From the IMG/VR virus record IMGVR_UViG_3300037504_000492, positions 1-26,172 of that record: a DNA stretch of 26,172 nt; one strand, written 5' to 3'. The notes below the pieces were generated by a model, which saw only the letters and a program-made list of their open reading frames with translations, was not told the DNA's origin and made no database searches. The stretch is from a virus. The position numbers and the translations under genes were made by a program. Positions 12,854 to 22,771 of this stretch are shown here, one piece after another; position 1 is the first letter of the stretch; each line of letters opens with the position of its first letter.

Positions 12854-14809
12854 TCACTTAACTGCTATACGTGCGTTCTCTATTGTTGCAGAACTGCCGT
12901 TTACAAGTTTAGCTCTTATTTCTATTTTGTCCGAAGCCTCTAAATCCCTAACATGGATTTGACTTGCTATGTTACGATAATCAATTAAGACCCTATTTCC
13001 GTTAGTAGTTTTAGCTGACGTTCTTGAGTAGATTAATTGTCCCCAGTCTATGCTTTCTATCGCCGCACCACTCCTTATTATACGAAATTTTATGGATGCC
13101 TCAACAAAATTTGTTGTTGAGTTAGTATCATTTAATATCAGTCTTATTGCTGCATTACCATATATTAGAGCGTTAGGCATGTCTCGATCAACAGTTAAAT
13201 CCAATATTGTCTCCTCAGATGTTGATAGACTTCCGTAATCTGCAACCTCTGCAAACAAACCTCTTTTGTGTAGTTTTGCTGGGGTTGTGATTAAAGTATC
13301 ATCCGCCCCTTCATCCACATCTGACTGAGGAGCAATTTTACCACCTCCAATACTTGATTCTGTAGCTTGTTTAACAGGGTAAACCTGACGCCAACTCCCC
13401 CAAGAAATACCGTTATGTTGACGAATTAATATTTCAGGTTCCGTATCTGATGAAATTACTTGATAAGTTTGATAAAGAACAACAGAACTATCCTCTCTTT
13501 TATCAACAATCAAAAAACCCGGCTTATTACTCGGATTATTTGAAGCCGAATCTGGATTTGTTACATATACCTTCGTAGGGGATGTAAGGTTGTCAAAATC
13601 AGAAAAATCAATGTTCCCATTCAAATTAATATATGAAGGAGTGGATATACATATCCAATTACCCCATGAAGTTGTTCCATTAACATATTTCCTGGTATAT
13701 ATAATCAGTTCATCTCCCGAAGAAATTGATCCAATATATTTTTGATATATATCGCCAGATGAATTATCAACATATACCTCTATATAACCATCTTCATTTA
13801 AAGGTATGTTTAAATAATCTGAATTTACAATATAATTTCCCGGAGTAGTTAAATTATCTGCATCTGTTATGGTTGTAGTTCTAAACTTGTTGAGTCCTGA
13901 CAAAAAACTTTTAAAATTATCAGAAGTTAAATTCCCAGCATCCGTATCTGCTTTATCGTCAAGGTTTAAGATAATCTCCCCAAAGTCTAATTTCCAATAT
14001 CCATTATCACTATCTCTTTTATCTTGTACAGTAACTATACCAGTACCATCATCCCACCAAACTCTTGCAAGCCAAAAATAATCTTCATTTTTCGTTCCCG
14101 AAGGAGATGTTGGAGCTTCATCTTCATCTATCTCAGCGACCATTTCATATTCTGCCCAATCATAAATATACAAACCAGATTTTTGATCTGCATCAAGTGT
14201 CGTTCCTAATGTATAAGCTCCTACAACTATATACTTCATATTGTTCTCAGCAGTAAAACTACCTGAAAGTACCATATTTTCATCATCACTAACGCTTACA
14301 ACCTCATATACTCCACTATTATTAGTCGAGCTTGTTACAGTTCCATTAGAAGATTCGCTCATTATACGAATTTTAGTAGGTTGTTTATGTATTTGTCCTC
14401 TTAATAATGATTTAAAATTTGTACTTGTTCCTGAAACACTTCCGTCCGCAGATATATCAATAGTTCCTTCTTCAAGCCTGTACTCTCGATAAGATAACTT
14501 TAACCAATACCACTGGTCTTTAGCTGGAACAGGAAAATTATCAAATACTTTACCATACATTAGTCTCATTTGAGAATCTATTGCATAACTTTCATAATTC
14601 ATCTTCACTGTTCCTACATTGGTTCCTGCTTCTATTAAAAAGTCATTACCTGAAAGAGAAGGGTTTGCTATAATTCCATATTCCTCAGTACTGTTCTCAA
14701 ATAAGAACATAGGAACACTATTTAAGAAGAAGTTTTGAAGTTTATTAACCTCTTCTGATTCAAGAAAAATATTCTTTTGTATATTTAATTTTCCTGTTCT
14801 TTCTGCCAT
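12854..14809 (-). CDS. Tail fibre / receptor-binding protein with two pyocin-knob-like domains
   Basis: A 651-aa protein at the end of the baseplate genes. Residues 1-110 are the likely baseplate-attachment part, and 115-265 a beta-rich region with a TDKx-like DKRDSDNGYW end. Two repeated units follow, about 315-387 and 404-477. Each opens with a DNLT-x-PG/T motif and ends in a WGxW motif (SWGNW, SWGSW), the pattern of pyocin-knob domains. Residues 481-515 (QATESSIGGGKIAP and then ITTPAKL) resemble the short linker repeat of phage tail fibres. The last 130 residues are a beta-rich tip. It probably trimerises and contacts the host surface; no chaperone gene is recognisable next to it. Confidence 0.85.
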   Translation of the reverse strand: MAERTGKLNIQKNIFLESEEVNKLQNFFLNSVPMFLFENSTEEYGIIANPSLSGNDFLIEAGTNVGTVKMNYESYAIDSQMRLMYGKVFDNFPVPAKDQWYWLKLSYREYRLEEGTIDISADGSVSGTSTNFKSLLRGQIHKQPTKIRIMSESSNGTVTSSTNNSGVYEVVSVSDDENMVLSGSFTAENNMKYIVVGAYTLGTTLDADQKSGLYIYDWAEYEMVAEIDEDEAPTSPSGTKNEDYFWLARVWWDDGTGIVTVQDKRDSDNGYWKLDFGEIILNLDDKADTDAGNLTSDNFKSFLSGLNKFRTTTITDADNLTTPGNYIVNSDYLNIPLNEDGYIEVYVDNSSGDIYQKYIGSISSGDELIIYTRKYVNGTTSWGNWICISTPSYINLNGNIDFSDFDNLTSPTKVYVTNPDSASNNPSNKPGFLIVDKREDSSVVLYQTYQVISSDTEPEILIRQHNGISWGSWRQVYPVKQATESSIGGGKIAPQSDVDEGADDTLITTPAKLHKRGLFAEVADYGSLSTSEETILDLTVDRDMPNALIYGNAAIRLILNDTNSTTNFVEASIKFRIIRSGAAIESIDWGQLIYSRTSAKTTNGNRVLIDYRNIASQIHVRDLEASDKIEIRAKLVNGSSATIENARIAVK

Positions 14810-14819
14810 TTTTTATAAT

Positions 14820-16460
14820 TTAATTGTTAATAATTATTCTCCCACCACTATTAAGAAGCACAAAACTTCCAGTATTTAACAATAAATAATTCAACTCTGG
14901 TGTTGTTGATTCTAAATATACTGGATAATATGTGCTATTATAAGGTATTAGAAAATTTTTTATAAGTCTTGTAATGTCATTATTCTTAATACCGCTGTTA
15001 TTAACAAGCCAATTTATTATAAGATTCTTAATTCCAAATATCCCTTGCGAAAGGGGTAAATTAGCTGGTCTTACTTTAATATCACGAATATAAGTTGTAT
15101 TTGATGCTGCATTGCCTTCTATTCTTATAGAAGGAATAATTGACACAACACTACTGTTAAATCTTAAATTATTTCCCTGTGATATATTTAAGGTATCTTC
15201 TGAATTATTGCTTTCATCTTTATTGTAGATAACCCCACGCACCCAATACTCAGTAGATGAAATATTACAAACTTTTAAATTCGTAAAAAAGTTATTTGAA
15301 ATTGACCCGTCTGAATTACTCAACAAATCAACCTGCCCGTCTGATTGATCATATGCAGTAACTCCAAAATTTACATTAGAAAGGTTGTCGTCTTTTTTAA
15401 TTTTAAAACTAATCTCATAATTAACTTCTGGATTGACATATATTTTTGAATTACTGTCTCCTGTAGAGGATAATCCAGAATAACTCCCCGAAGGAACGCT
15501 GTTTATCTTTATATATCCATCTTCTAATGTAATATATGTATCATTTTCTAAAGGATATAAGGATAAATCAGTAACATCTTCTCCGTATTCATATTTTTTT
15601 ATACAATTGACAATTTCTTCTGTCCCTCTATAACAAGGAGAAGATGTTCCGATATTCCAACCTATATTGTTTTGTTCTGTTAAGCAAAATATATACTCAT
15701 CTGTGTTAACATAATCAATCAATCTTAACATTTCACCGTTTGGAACCCCAGTCGTTTCGCTAATAGCATTTATTTGATTTGTTCCTCTTTTTTCAAACTC
15801 ACTAATATAATTATCAAATAAATATTGCAATTCAGCTATAGTGTTGTTTCTATTCCAATATATACCTATGTTTGTTAAAAATTCTTTTAATAATGTATCA
15901 TTTCCTCTAATATCTTGATATTGCCTTGCATAAACAACCAATATTCCATAAAAATGGCAAATACTATACCAATAACTGATAAAATCTTCATCTTCAAATA
16001 AGCTATTTCCGGCATTCCTGTTTAAATACCAGGGTAATATTCCACGATCATATAATTTCTCTAAAACACTCAACGCCCACTGCAACACCCTATAATCATT
16101 TAAATCTATAAAATCTTTAAAAAATGTATTGTCGTAAAATGGATAAATCAAATCACTTTGTATTCCCCTTATCGCTATTTCACTTGATGAAGTAGGAGAA
16201 GATGTTCTAACATATTTATATATTACAACTAAATCACTTCTATTCGTTGCATTTATATCTCTTATATTACTTTCATTTAACGTCTCATATGATGTATATG
16301 AAGTTCCTCCATTTACGCTATACTTAAATTCTTGCGTAAAATAAGATGCATAGTCAGAATTTATAAAACTAAACAAACTTTGTGCTGTCAACTGCGGGAA
16401 AGAAGTTTGTATAGTTAACTCTGCGCCGTTCGATATTTCATTTTTTGTTACTGTTGCCAT
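14820..16460 (-). CDS. Baseplate wedge protein (gpI/gp7-like) with a C-terminal beta domain
   Basis: A 546-aa protein directly after baseplate J, the position of tail protein I (P2) or the gp7 wedge (T4). Residues about 105-260 are helical and aromatic (LPWYLNR, YWYSICHFYGILVVYARQYQDIRG), like the gpI core. Residues about 300-475 look like a jelly-roll insertion (INSVPSGSYSGL, YVNPEVNYEISFKIKKD, NVNFGVTAYD), a typical carbohydrate-binding-type fold, followed by a short tail with repeated LLLNTGSFVLLNSGG. The jelly-roll may decorate the baseplate or bind glycans. Function is inferred mainly from position. Confidence 0.75.
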   Translation of the reverse strand: MATVTKNEISNGAELTIQTSFPQLTAQSLFSFINSDYASYFTQEFKYSVNGGTSYTSYETLNESNIRDINATNRSDLVVIYKYVRTSSPTSSSEIAIRGIQSDLIYPFYDNTFFKDFIDLNDYRVLQWALSVLEKLYDRGILPWYLNRNAGNSLFEDEDFISYWYSICHFYGILVVYARQYQDIRGNDTLLKEFLTNIGIYWNRNNTIAELQYLFDNYISEFEKRGTNQINAISETTGVPNGEMLRLIDYVNTDEYIFCLTEQNNIGWNIGTSSPCYRGTEEIVNCIKKYEYGEDVTDLSLYPLENDTYITLEDGYIKINSVPSGSYSGLSSTGDSNSKIYVNPEVNYEISFKIKKDDNLSNVNFGVTAYDQSDGQVDLLSNSDGSISNNFFTNLKVCNISSTEYWVRGVIYNKDESNNSEDTLNISQGNNLRFNSSVVSIIPSIRIEGNAASNTTYIRDIKVRPANLPLSQGIFGIKNLIINWLVNNSGIKNNDITRLIKNFLIPYNSTYYPVYLESTTPELNYLLLNTGSFVLLNSGGRIIINN

Positions 16461-16468
16461 ATCATCAC

Positions 16469-17638
16469 CTACTCATTAGGGTAAAACACAGGAGAAAGCA
16501 CATTATTGTTATCACTTATTATATTACCGCTCAAATCCCTCATTATAAATTTTTTAATTCTGGGTAATTCATTTTCTGGAACCTCTTCATCCTCTGAAGG
16601 ATTAAAGAAGTCATCTGGAACATATTTAATCCCCTCATTTTCTTTTACAATCTGCAATAAATCATCCCATTCAACTTTTTTATCATCTGTCCAGTATCTA
16701 ATATCAAAATATCTTGACATCTCTATTTGTATATTCTTACGAACCTGGTCTCCATCATAATTATCATACAACTCTACTCTAAAATCAACACCCGTACTTC
16801 CACCAACTTCATACCAGGTTGGATTAACAAGCTCAATCCCCAGATTATTGCCTATTTTATTAATATCGGTTAAAGCAAATTTACCTTGTGCATTATCTAA
16901 AAGTGTCTCTAACTCACCAGAAGTTAAATCTATTCCATTTTGAGTAACTACTGCAATTTGCAATTTCCCATCTGAATTAAAATTTTGATTTTGCAAAAAC
17001 AAAACATCACTTTCAAACTCTTTAAACACTTCTGCAATATGCGCAAGAGTTTTTTGAGATGCAATATTAGGATGTTCGTATATTCTTTGTCTTAAATCTT
17101 CATCACTCTCTGCATCTCTTCCTCCTGTAACCTTAAATTCATTAGTCACTGCAATATGTCCGCCTGGTTGTGGAGAAACTTTTGTGATTGTATTTGCTTC
17201 AACGTTTGCCTTACTTCCTGTATCTTTACTTCTTACTTTAGCATAACCATATCCGTCATCACCGACAGTAAAATTTTCTGTTAATTCAAACTCTACGCCG
17301 GATGTAGAAGTAAATGTTACAGTTGATTGACTATATGTAGTTCCTGATTGTGCAATGATTTTAAGAAAAGTTGACCCCTTTGATGCTGCATTCCTTTCAA
17401 GGGAAGAAAACAATAATGCAGAACTTTCTAATTTACTTCCTGTTGCAAATTGAGGGAAAATAATACTTTCTACAAGAGAAATATCCTTAACTGCTTTTTG
17501 TCCTGCTCTTGACTGACCGAAAAACAAAGCATTTATAACACTTTCGTCTGAAAGTTTCGTTACTGTGCTTTGTTTGTTATAAAAAATTTCACTTAGAAGA
17601 GACTTCATCTCTTCCGTTGTCATCACTTTTGTTCTCAT
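16469..17638 (-). CDS. Baseplate J-like protein
   Basis: A 389-aa homologue of P2 gpJ / T4 gp6, the wedge protein that joins baseplate segments. The family signature is clear: a DTGSKANVEANTIT segment at 139-152, then HIAVTN and TGGRDAESDEDLRQRI (171-186). The N-terminal part has the usual acidic helical start, and the middle holds FTSTSGVEFELTENF, a common beta segment in the family. The length is usual. It lies 8 nt before the wedge gene and 3 nt after the LysM gene. Confidence 0.95.
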   Translation of the reverse strand: MRTKVMTTEEMKSLLSEIFYNKQSTVTKLSDESVINALFFGQSRAGQKAVKDISLVESIIFPQFATGSKLESSALLFSSLERNAASKGSTFLKIIAQSGTTYSQSTVTFTSTSGVEFELTENFTVGDDGYGYAKVRSKDTGSKANVEANTITKVSPQPGGHIAVTNEFKVTGGRDAESDEDLRQRIYEHPNIASQKTLAHIAEVFKEFESDVLFLQNQNFNSDGKLQIAVVTQNGIDLTSGELETLLDNAQGKFALTDINKIGNNLGIELVNPTWYEVGGSTGVDFRVELYDNYDGDQVRKNIQIEMSRYFDIRYWTDDKKVEWDDLLQIVKENEGIKYVPDDFFNPSEDEEVPENELPRIKKFIMRDLSGNIISDNNNVLSPVFYPNE

Positions 17639-17641
17639 ATT

Positions 17642-18577
17642 CTATACAATTTCTAACTTTTCTTCCAAAACTTCCCCAATCCTTGTAACAGCCTTAGCAT
17701 CTAACGAAAGTTTATCTTGACTCCTGCTAATTCCAGTTATTTGAAAATTCTTAAAAGTGTCATCTTTACTAAATATATTTGCAAGTTGCCGAAAAAGTAC
17801 AGGGTATTGTATTGCATTTCGATTTCCTCCTAAAAGTCCTTTATTTATCCCATCATTTGGAAACTCAGGAATGCTTCCCTTAAATGTTCCTATTAATATT
17901 TCATAAGCCTGAAAGATGGTATTCTTATATGATTCTGTTTTCAAATCATAAAAACCATCTTCATCTGCATCTTGAAAAGACAATGTTCTATTTAAATCCT
18001 TTCCGTACACCTTCTCTCCTGACACACCCCCTATAACACTCTGTATAACTAAATTAGCATTATTTTGAAAAGTGATAGTCAGTAAAGAACCTCCCTCTAT
18101 ATCATAATCATCTTCACGTAAACTATTTTGTTGAGCAATCTCTACCCAATCGTTATTTGGGTCTTCATACCCCAATTCATCTGCAAGATTAGATAATGTT
18201 TGTCCTTGTTTTAATACATAATCTTTTTCAAATTCATTATTATAATAAAGAGATTTGTTGCTTCTAAACCACTTATCGCTATTTGAAATAGTATCTAATT
18301 TTGTTCTTACAGATTCTACTTGATCTAACAATTCCCAATAATCATAATATTTACTTAATTTTTCTTTATATAAAGAAAAACTATTTATTATATCTTTAGC
18401 TTTATCTTTTAAATCTAATAAATTACTAACAACACTTTTTTCTAAAGGTTCCTTTGACCCTTCATAATAATTCACTATCTTTTGATAATCAAAATTTAAA
18501 AAATCTGAAAAATCATTGAAAAATTTTTCTATATCAATATTAGTTATGTCTTTATATCTTTCAAATAAATTTTTCAT
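17642..18577 (-). CDS. LysM-containing baseplate protein (gp53-like)
   Basis: A 311-aa protein. Residues 1-100 are helical. A LysM domain spans about 119-169: YVLKQGQTLSNLADEL at its start, then WVEIAQQNSL and LLTI at its end, the usual LysM frame. In contractile tails LysM proteins such as T4 gp53 hold hub and wedge together rather than binding peptidoglycan. The C-terminal part is mixed. It starts on a 1-nt overlap with the adaptor gene. Confidence 0.88.
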   Translation of the reverse strand: MKNLFERYKDITNIDIEKFFNDFSDFLNFDYQKIVNYYEGSKEPLEKSVVSNLLDLKDKAKDIINSFSLYKEKLSKYYDYWELLDQVESVRTKLDTISNSDKWFRSNKSLYYNNEFEKDYVLKQGQTLSNLADELGYEDPNNDWVEIAQQNSLREDDYDIEGGSLLTITFQNNANLVIQSVIGGVSGEKVYGKDLNRTLSFQDADEDGFYDLKTESYKNTIFQAYEILIGTFKGSIPEFPNDGINKGLLGGNRNAIQYPVLFRQLANIFSKDDTFKNFQITGISRSQDKLSLDAKAVTRIGEVLEEKLEIV

Positions 18578-19365
18578 TAAATACTTGATGTTATAAAATT
18601 AGAAATATCTCTACCTACCTCATTAACACCTTTTTGAATAGCCCCTGCTGATAAAAGTGAAGATAATGAACGCTTAATTGTTTTGTTTCTACTGGAAACA
18701 ATATCTGCAATTATTGTAAAATTTAAGCTATATGACCAAATCATATTATTTTGATTTTGATCTTGTTGTAAATTTAAACCATTTGGTTTAGGTACAACCA
18801 GATAACTTTCTCCAAGTGCTGGGTTGTAAAAATATAACCTAAACGGATTCCCTTTTTTATCAACAGACATTGCTTTACTTACAATACTTTGTAATATCTT
18901 TATACACCCATAACCTGTTTTAATCTCTGGGTTAAATTCTGCTTTTATATCGTTTACGGTTGACTCAAGTAAATCAGATGGATTATAATTACCCTCCTTA
19001 ATAGAATACCTTAAACCTTTAAATGATATTGTTTCGTTCGGTGATATTAATATCTTAAATCCCCTTCCAAAATCCCCCTTTAATGTCAAATCATGTGGAG
19101 TAAAATGTTTATTGTTTATAACAACATTAGAAGTTGCTGTCTTCTTTACGTTTATCCTGTTATTTTCGCTTTTATTAATAGAGTTTGGAGCGATGGGGAA
19201 CACAAAATAATCTATTGTATTTTCACCCTCTTCGCTCAATTCAGTTAATTCTAAAGACACCAAATAATATTCAAAATCTCTGGGATAAAGAGCATGTAAT
19301 GCTGCCCTTCCCAAGTCTGAAAGTGTGCTCTTATATCTCCTTATAATTGAATTTGTATCTGCCAA
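18577..19365 (-). CDS. Baseplate/tube-end adaptor protein
   Basis: A 262-aa protein between the small Ala/Thr-rich protein and the LysM protein. A FVFPIAPNSI segment (about 53-62) followed by NVVINNKHFTPHDLTLKGDFGRG (quoted as separate strands) recalls tail-end and LysM-associated baseplate proteins (T4 gp54/gp48 position). FRLYFYNPALGESYLVVP (about 172-189) is a beta-rich continuation. The start codon is TTG: a stop lies three codons upstream and no ATG occurs until far inside. Function is by position and weak motif resemblance. Confidence 0.75.
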   Translation of the reverse strand: MADTNSIIRRYKSTLSDLGRAALHALYPRDFEYYLVSLELTELSEEGENTIDYFVFPIAPNSINKSENNRINVKKTATSNVVINNKHFTPHDLTLKGDFGRGFKILISPNETISFKGLRYSIKEGNYNPSDLLESTVNDIKAEFNPEIKTGYGCIKILQSIVSKAMSVDKKGNPFRLYFYNPALGESYLVVPKPNGLNLQQDQNQNNMIWSYSLNFTIIADIVSSRNKTIKRSLSSLLSAGAIQKGVNEVGRDISNFITSSI

Positions 19366-19415
19366 TTTATTTTAACTTTTTATAAAAATAATAAAAATTT
19401 TTAAAATATAAAAAT

Positions 19416-19652
19416 TTATGATATAGTTCCATTTCCTGTAGACGTTGTTGCTCCCGTTTGTGCTGCTGCCGTTCCTGCTGTTGCTACAGGAATTCCAGAA
19501 GCAACAGTAACAACTCCGTTATTTTTTATATGATTTACTACTTCTGTTGCAATTGCTTCTGCCATCTTTTTTCTTGTATCATCACTTTCAGCATCTATAT
19601 TTTTTATTGCATTTTCAAGTGCGCTTGCTAAAGTTGTCGAATTTAATGCCAT
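19416..19652 (-). CDS. Small Ala/Thr-rich baseplate-region protein
   Basis: A 78-aa protein with a helical N-terminus (ALNSTTLASALENAI) and a Gly/Ala/Thr tail ending NGTIS. Similar short proteins with a VAxxGxA...TGxGTIS tail occur near spikes in contractile-tail phages, as I recall them, but I do not know a defined function. It lies 6 nt after the spike gene. It may cap, chaperone or thread into the spike or hub. Confidence 0.7.
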   Translation of the reverse strand: MALNSTTLASALENAIKNIDAESDDTRKKMAEAIATEVVNHIKNNGVVTVASGIPVATAGTAAAQTGATTSTGNGTIS

Positions 19653-19658
19653 ATATAT

Positions 19659-20510
19659 TTAATTTTTTATATTTTCGTCCTTTATTGAGTCTTTTGTTGT
19701 ATTTGTTAGTGTTGAACCCCACCATGATGCTGATGCTGATTTTAAGGAAGCTCCTCCATCGGTAGGAATAGGAACCCAAACACTAAAAACGTTCTTAATA
19801 GTGTTTAAATCGTTTTCTATTGTATTGTATTTCTCTACTAATTTATTTATATCTGCAATAAAAGAATCCAATACATTATCATTAAACACTATTCCATTAG
19901 TTTTATCTACTTTAACAGAATACTCATCATCTGTTGTAACATTTTTTACCCTTATATCAACACTATTGTTAGACTTTACCTTACATTCATTAGAGGTGTA
20001 TATTTCACTGTCTCCAATAATGTTAATATTCATCTTTCCTGTTCTATTTTGATTTTTAACATTAATATTAACAATCCCACCATCACTTCCATGACTGTCA
20101 ACATTCAAATAAATTTCACCATTTTCTCCCCTTACCCCAACTTCTGCAAAATTTTCACCATCTTCGCCTTTTAACTTTCTTTCATTTTCTTGCAATAATT
20201 CACTCTCATCTTCTTTTTGAAAAGAAGCATAAATCATAGGAACATTGTGCATAGCATCAAGATGAAAAAGAACCGGACTACCTGTTATTCCAAATTTTTT
20301 AGGGAATTCAATATCTTTCATAACCTGCTTGCTAACATAACAATCATGAGCAACACCTCCTCCGTCTTCAAGCAAGATAGACACTCTACATCTGCGAACA
20401 CAGCGTTTTATATAATCCTCTCTTGCATCTTCCTGTTGATCTGGAGGTATTATAACATATCCTTTCCCAATTCCTCCAGAGTTTCTATATTTTTTATAAA
20501 TGCCTTTCAT
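19659..20510 (-). CDS. Baseplate spike protein (gp5/gpV-like)
   Basis: A 283-aa protein directly after the hub. Residues 38-100 resemble an OB-fold insertion (CRVSILLEDGGGV, then FPKKFGITGSPVLF). Residues 118-200 consist of short alternating strands (GENFAEV, GENGEIYLNV, GGIVNINVKN, GKMNINIIGD, NSVDIRVKN), the look of a triple-stranded beta-helix spike. A C-terminal helical stretch ends in a VWVPIPTDGGA motif. Together with the hub it would puncture the outer membrane. No lysozyme domain is present. Confidence 0.8.
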   Translation of the reverse strand: MKGIYKKYRNSGGIGKGYVIIPPDQQEDAREDYIKRCVRRCRVSILLEDGGGVAHDCYVSKQVMKDIEFPKKFGITGSPVLFHLDAMHNVPMIYASFQKEDESELLQENERKLKGEDGENFAEVGVRGENGEIYLNVDSHGSDGGIVNINVKNQNRTGKMNINIIGDSEIYTSNECKVKSNNSVDIRVKNVTTDDEYSVKVDKTNGIVFNDNVLDSFIADINKLVEKYNTIENDLNTIKNVFSVWVPIPTDGGASLKSASASWWGSTLTNTTKDSIKDENIKN

Positions 20511-22771
20511 TAATCAAATTGCTTTCTTTTAAAGAAAAAATCAAAAACCTCTTGATTGATTCCATAATTCACCTTAGCTGTCAATTGCTGATTTTTAAAT
20601 TTAGTTGATTCTTTATCTTCTTCACTTTCTGTATCTATTACGTTCACAAGTGTTTCATATATCTTATTTGTATCTACAACATTAAAATAAGATATATCGT
20701 TTTCTTTAAAATTATCTTTCCAAATAACATAATCTTTAATCATCCCTCTTGAGACATTTAATGTTGTTGTTCTATCAATTCCCCTCATTGATGCTGAAAA
20801 CTTTTGACTAACACCTTCTACATAAAATATTTCATTTGTTGGCTTATAGTAAATAAATGTTCCTTTCTTAATCCTTCTATCTCCTTCTATTGTAATTGAC
20901 CCCTTGCGAGTAAAAGGTAAATAATCATTACAATCTATAACATATTTCAAATCCCTAATTATAGCTTCCCTAAACTTATCTGCAACTGCATCATTCTTTT
21001 GATCTCCTGATAATGCTCTTTCGTTAATATAACTATCACTAATCATATAACGATGATTTCCAAAATTCTCAGCCATTTGTGGAAAATAAACAATAGGAAG
21101 ATAACCTAAAGCCGTAACAGAATCAAATCCTAAAAAATTATTGTTAGGTTGAATTTGATACCAAGTATAATACTCTGTTTCCCACATCAAATTCTGACTT
21201 TCAACTTCATGGCTGTGTATTTCAATTAAATTATATTTATTTATATAATCAGTGATTGCTTTCCCAGTAAATGGCTGTTCTCTTGCTACAAATACATACT
21301 TATCACCATATGTGTCTCCAAAAAATTCAACAAACGGCTTTTGACATATCTCATTCATAAAACTTGCAAGTGTGCCTTCACCTTTAACAAGCAAATCACT
21401 TGCCTGTAATCTATTGTCTATACTATTATCAACTGCAATGTCTATAATCTGCCAAATACCATTAACCTCACTCCATTCAATATAAGGCACTACTTCTTTC
21501 CCTTCGGAATCTCTATCTACATTATCACCGTTTATTCTTACTATCTTGCTTCTTCTATCTCTAATAGATACTTGATCCTTTTCTGTTTCATTGTTTGCTT
21601 CATTATAATGCCTAAACAATTCGTTTGGAACAACTCCCAAATTAGAAAGTTGATTGATAACAAAACCTATACTTTCTCGTATTTTTCTAAACTTAAAAAC
21701 AAACAGATTTTCAAAATTTCCCTTTATAAAAGTCCTTTTAAACCAACGACTGTCATCATTTGAATCAAACATTAACAAATCTGAATCTTCTACAAACATT
21801 AAGGGGTAAAAGTAAGAAGCATCATCGCTTAACAGCCCTAACAAATCTTTCCCTGTTACTGTAACAGTTACATCCCCTGAACCTGAACTATAACTTTCAT
21901 GTACATCTTCAACTAATCCTATCATATCGTACACTCGTGGTTTATCAAATGTTTCTGTATCTTTATCATATCCCATGGATGGTAATTCAGAAGGTTGAAC
22001 AGTAAAATTTGAATCTTTTTTACTAATTCTACTATTCCCTTCCATCTCTAAAGTCTCAAACTTTATAAAAACCACATCTTTTTGTTGTAAATATTTTAAA
22101 AAATAGGGAATATTAAATTTATCTCCATCTGCATAATTGTAATGACACAAATATTCTCCTTTTTGGTCGTGTACATTTTTAAATCCTCCAAACGAATCTA
22201 ATGACAGATTAAAACCACCCCCCGACATATTACTGTTTGTTGATGCAGAAAATATAAAGTCTGTAACATCCTTTATCTCATCTAATGCACGAATATAAAC
22301 CCAAACAGAAATATTATAATTTTTTAATTTTACATAATCCTCTTCAAAAGTTTTATCTGTTCTTACATTACCTTCATTGTTGTGTATAGCTTTATAATTT
22401 TTAGACCAAAATCCATCTATATCATTTTGTTCAAGAAATATATTTTCCCCGATCAACGCAACAACATCTAAAGGAGCTTTACCCTTTTCTATAACTAAAA
22501 CAGTCCCTTTATTTACAACACTTAATAATCCACTTTGATTGTAATCTTCATCATACTCTTTTTGTTGTTCTTCTGTATAATTGCTCCATATTCTATCTAT
22601 ATTGTAAATTTCTTTATCATAGTTAGAATAATCAGTTGAGCAGACAGTGACATTTAATAAATCTGTTTTATTATAATTTTTAAAAACACCTCCTTCTGAT
22701 GCTCCTGATACAAGCTCTTCAACTGTTGTATCTTGTTTTATTGTATATTTAAAATAATTAAATCTTGGCAT
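20510..22771 (-). CDS. Baseplate hub protein (gpD/gp27-like)
   Basis: A 753-aa protein immediately after the tape measure, the usual place of the hub. Around residues 280-310 it carries YDMIGLVEDVHESYSSGSGD and VTVTGKDLLGLL, the hub pattern in which a domain carries a 'function defined on the spot' loop and a GxDL motif. The N-terminal region is large and acidic. Residues 430-520 include the KGEGTLASFMNEIC-type segment of gpD/gp27 hubs. It is longer than many hubs (about 350-400 aa), probably by N-terminal and loop extensions. It overlaps both neighbours' start/stop codons by 1 nt. Confidence 0.8.
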   Translation of the reverse strand: MPRFNYFKYTIKQDTTVEELVSGASEGGVFKNYNKTDLLNVTVCSTDYSNYDKEIYNIDRIWSNYTEEQQKEYDEDYNQSGLLSVVNKGTVLVIEKGKAPLDVVALIGENIFLEQNDIDGFWSKNYKAIHNNEGNVRTDKTFEEDYVKLKNYNISVWVYIRALDEIKDVTDFIFSASTNSNMSGGGFNLSLDSFGGFKNVHDQKGEYLCHYNYADGDKFNIPYFLKYLQQKDVVFIKFETLEMEGNSRISKKDSNFTVQPSELPSMGYDKDTETFDKPRVYDMIGLVEDVHESYSSGSGDVTVTVTGKDLLGLLSDDASYFYPLMFVEDSDLLMFDSNDDSRWFKRTFIKGNFENLFVFKFRKIRESIGFVINQLSNLGVVPNELFRHYNEANNETEKDQVSIRDRRSKIVRINGDNVDRDSEGKEVVPYIEWSEVNGIWQIIDIAVDNSIDNRLQASDLLVKGEGTLASFMNEICQKPFVEFFGDTYGDKYVFVAREQPFTGKAITDYINKYNLIEIHSHEVESQNLMWETEYYTWYQIQPNNNFLGFDSVTALGYLPIVYFPQMAENFGNHRYMISDSYINERALSGDQKNDAVADKFREAIIRDLKYVIDCNDYLPFTRKGSITIEGDRRIKKGTFIYYKPTNEIFYVEGVSQKFSASMRGIDRTTTLNVSRGMIKDYVIWKDNFKENDISYFNVVDTNKIYETLVNVIDTESEEDKESTKFKNQQLTAKVNYGINQEVFDFFFKRKQFD

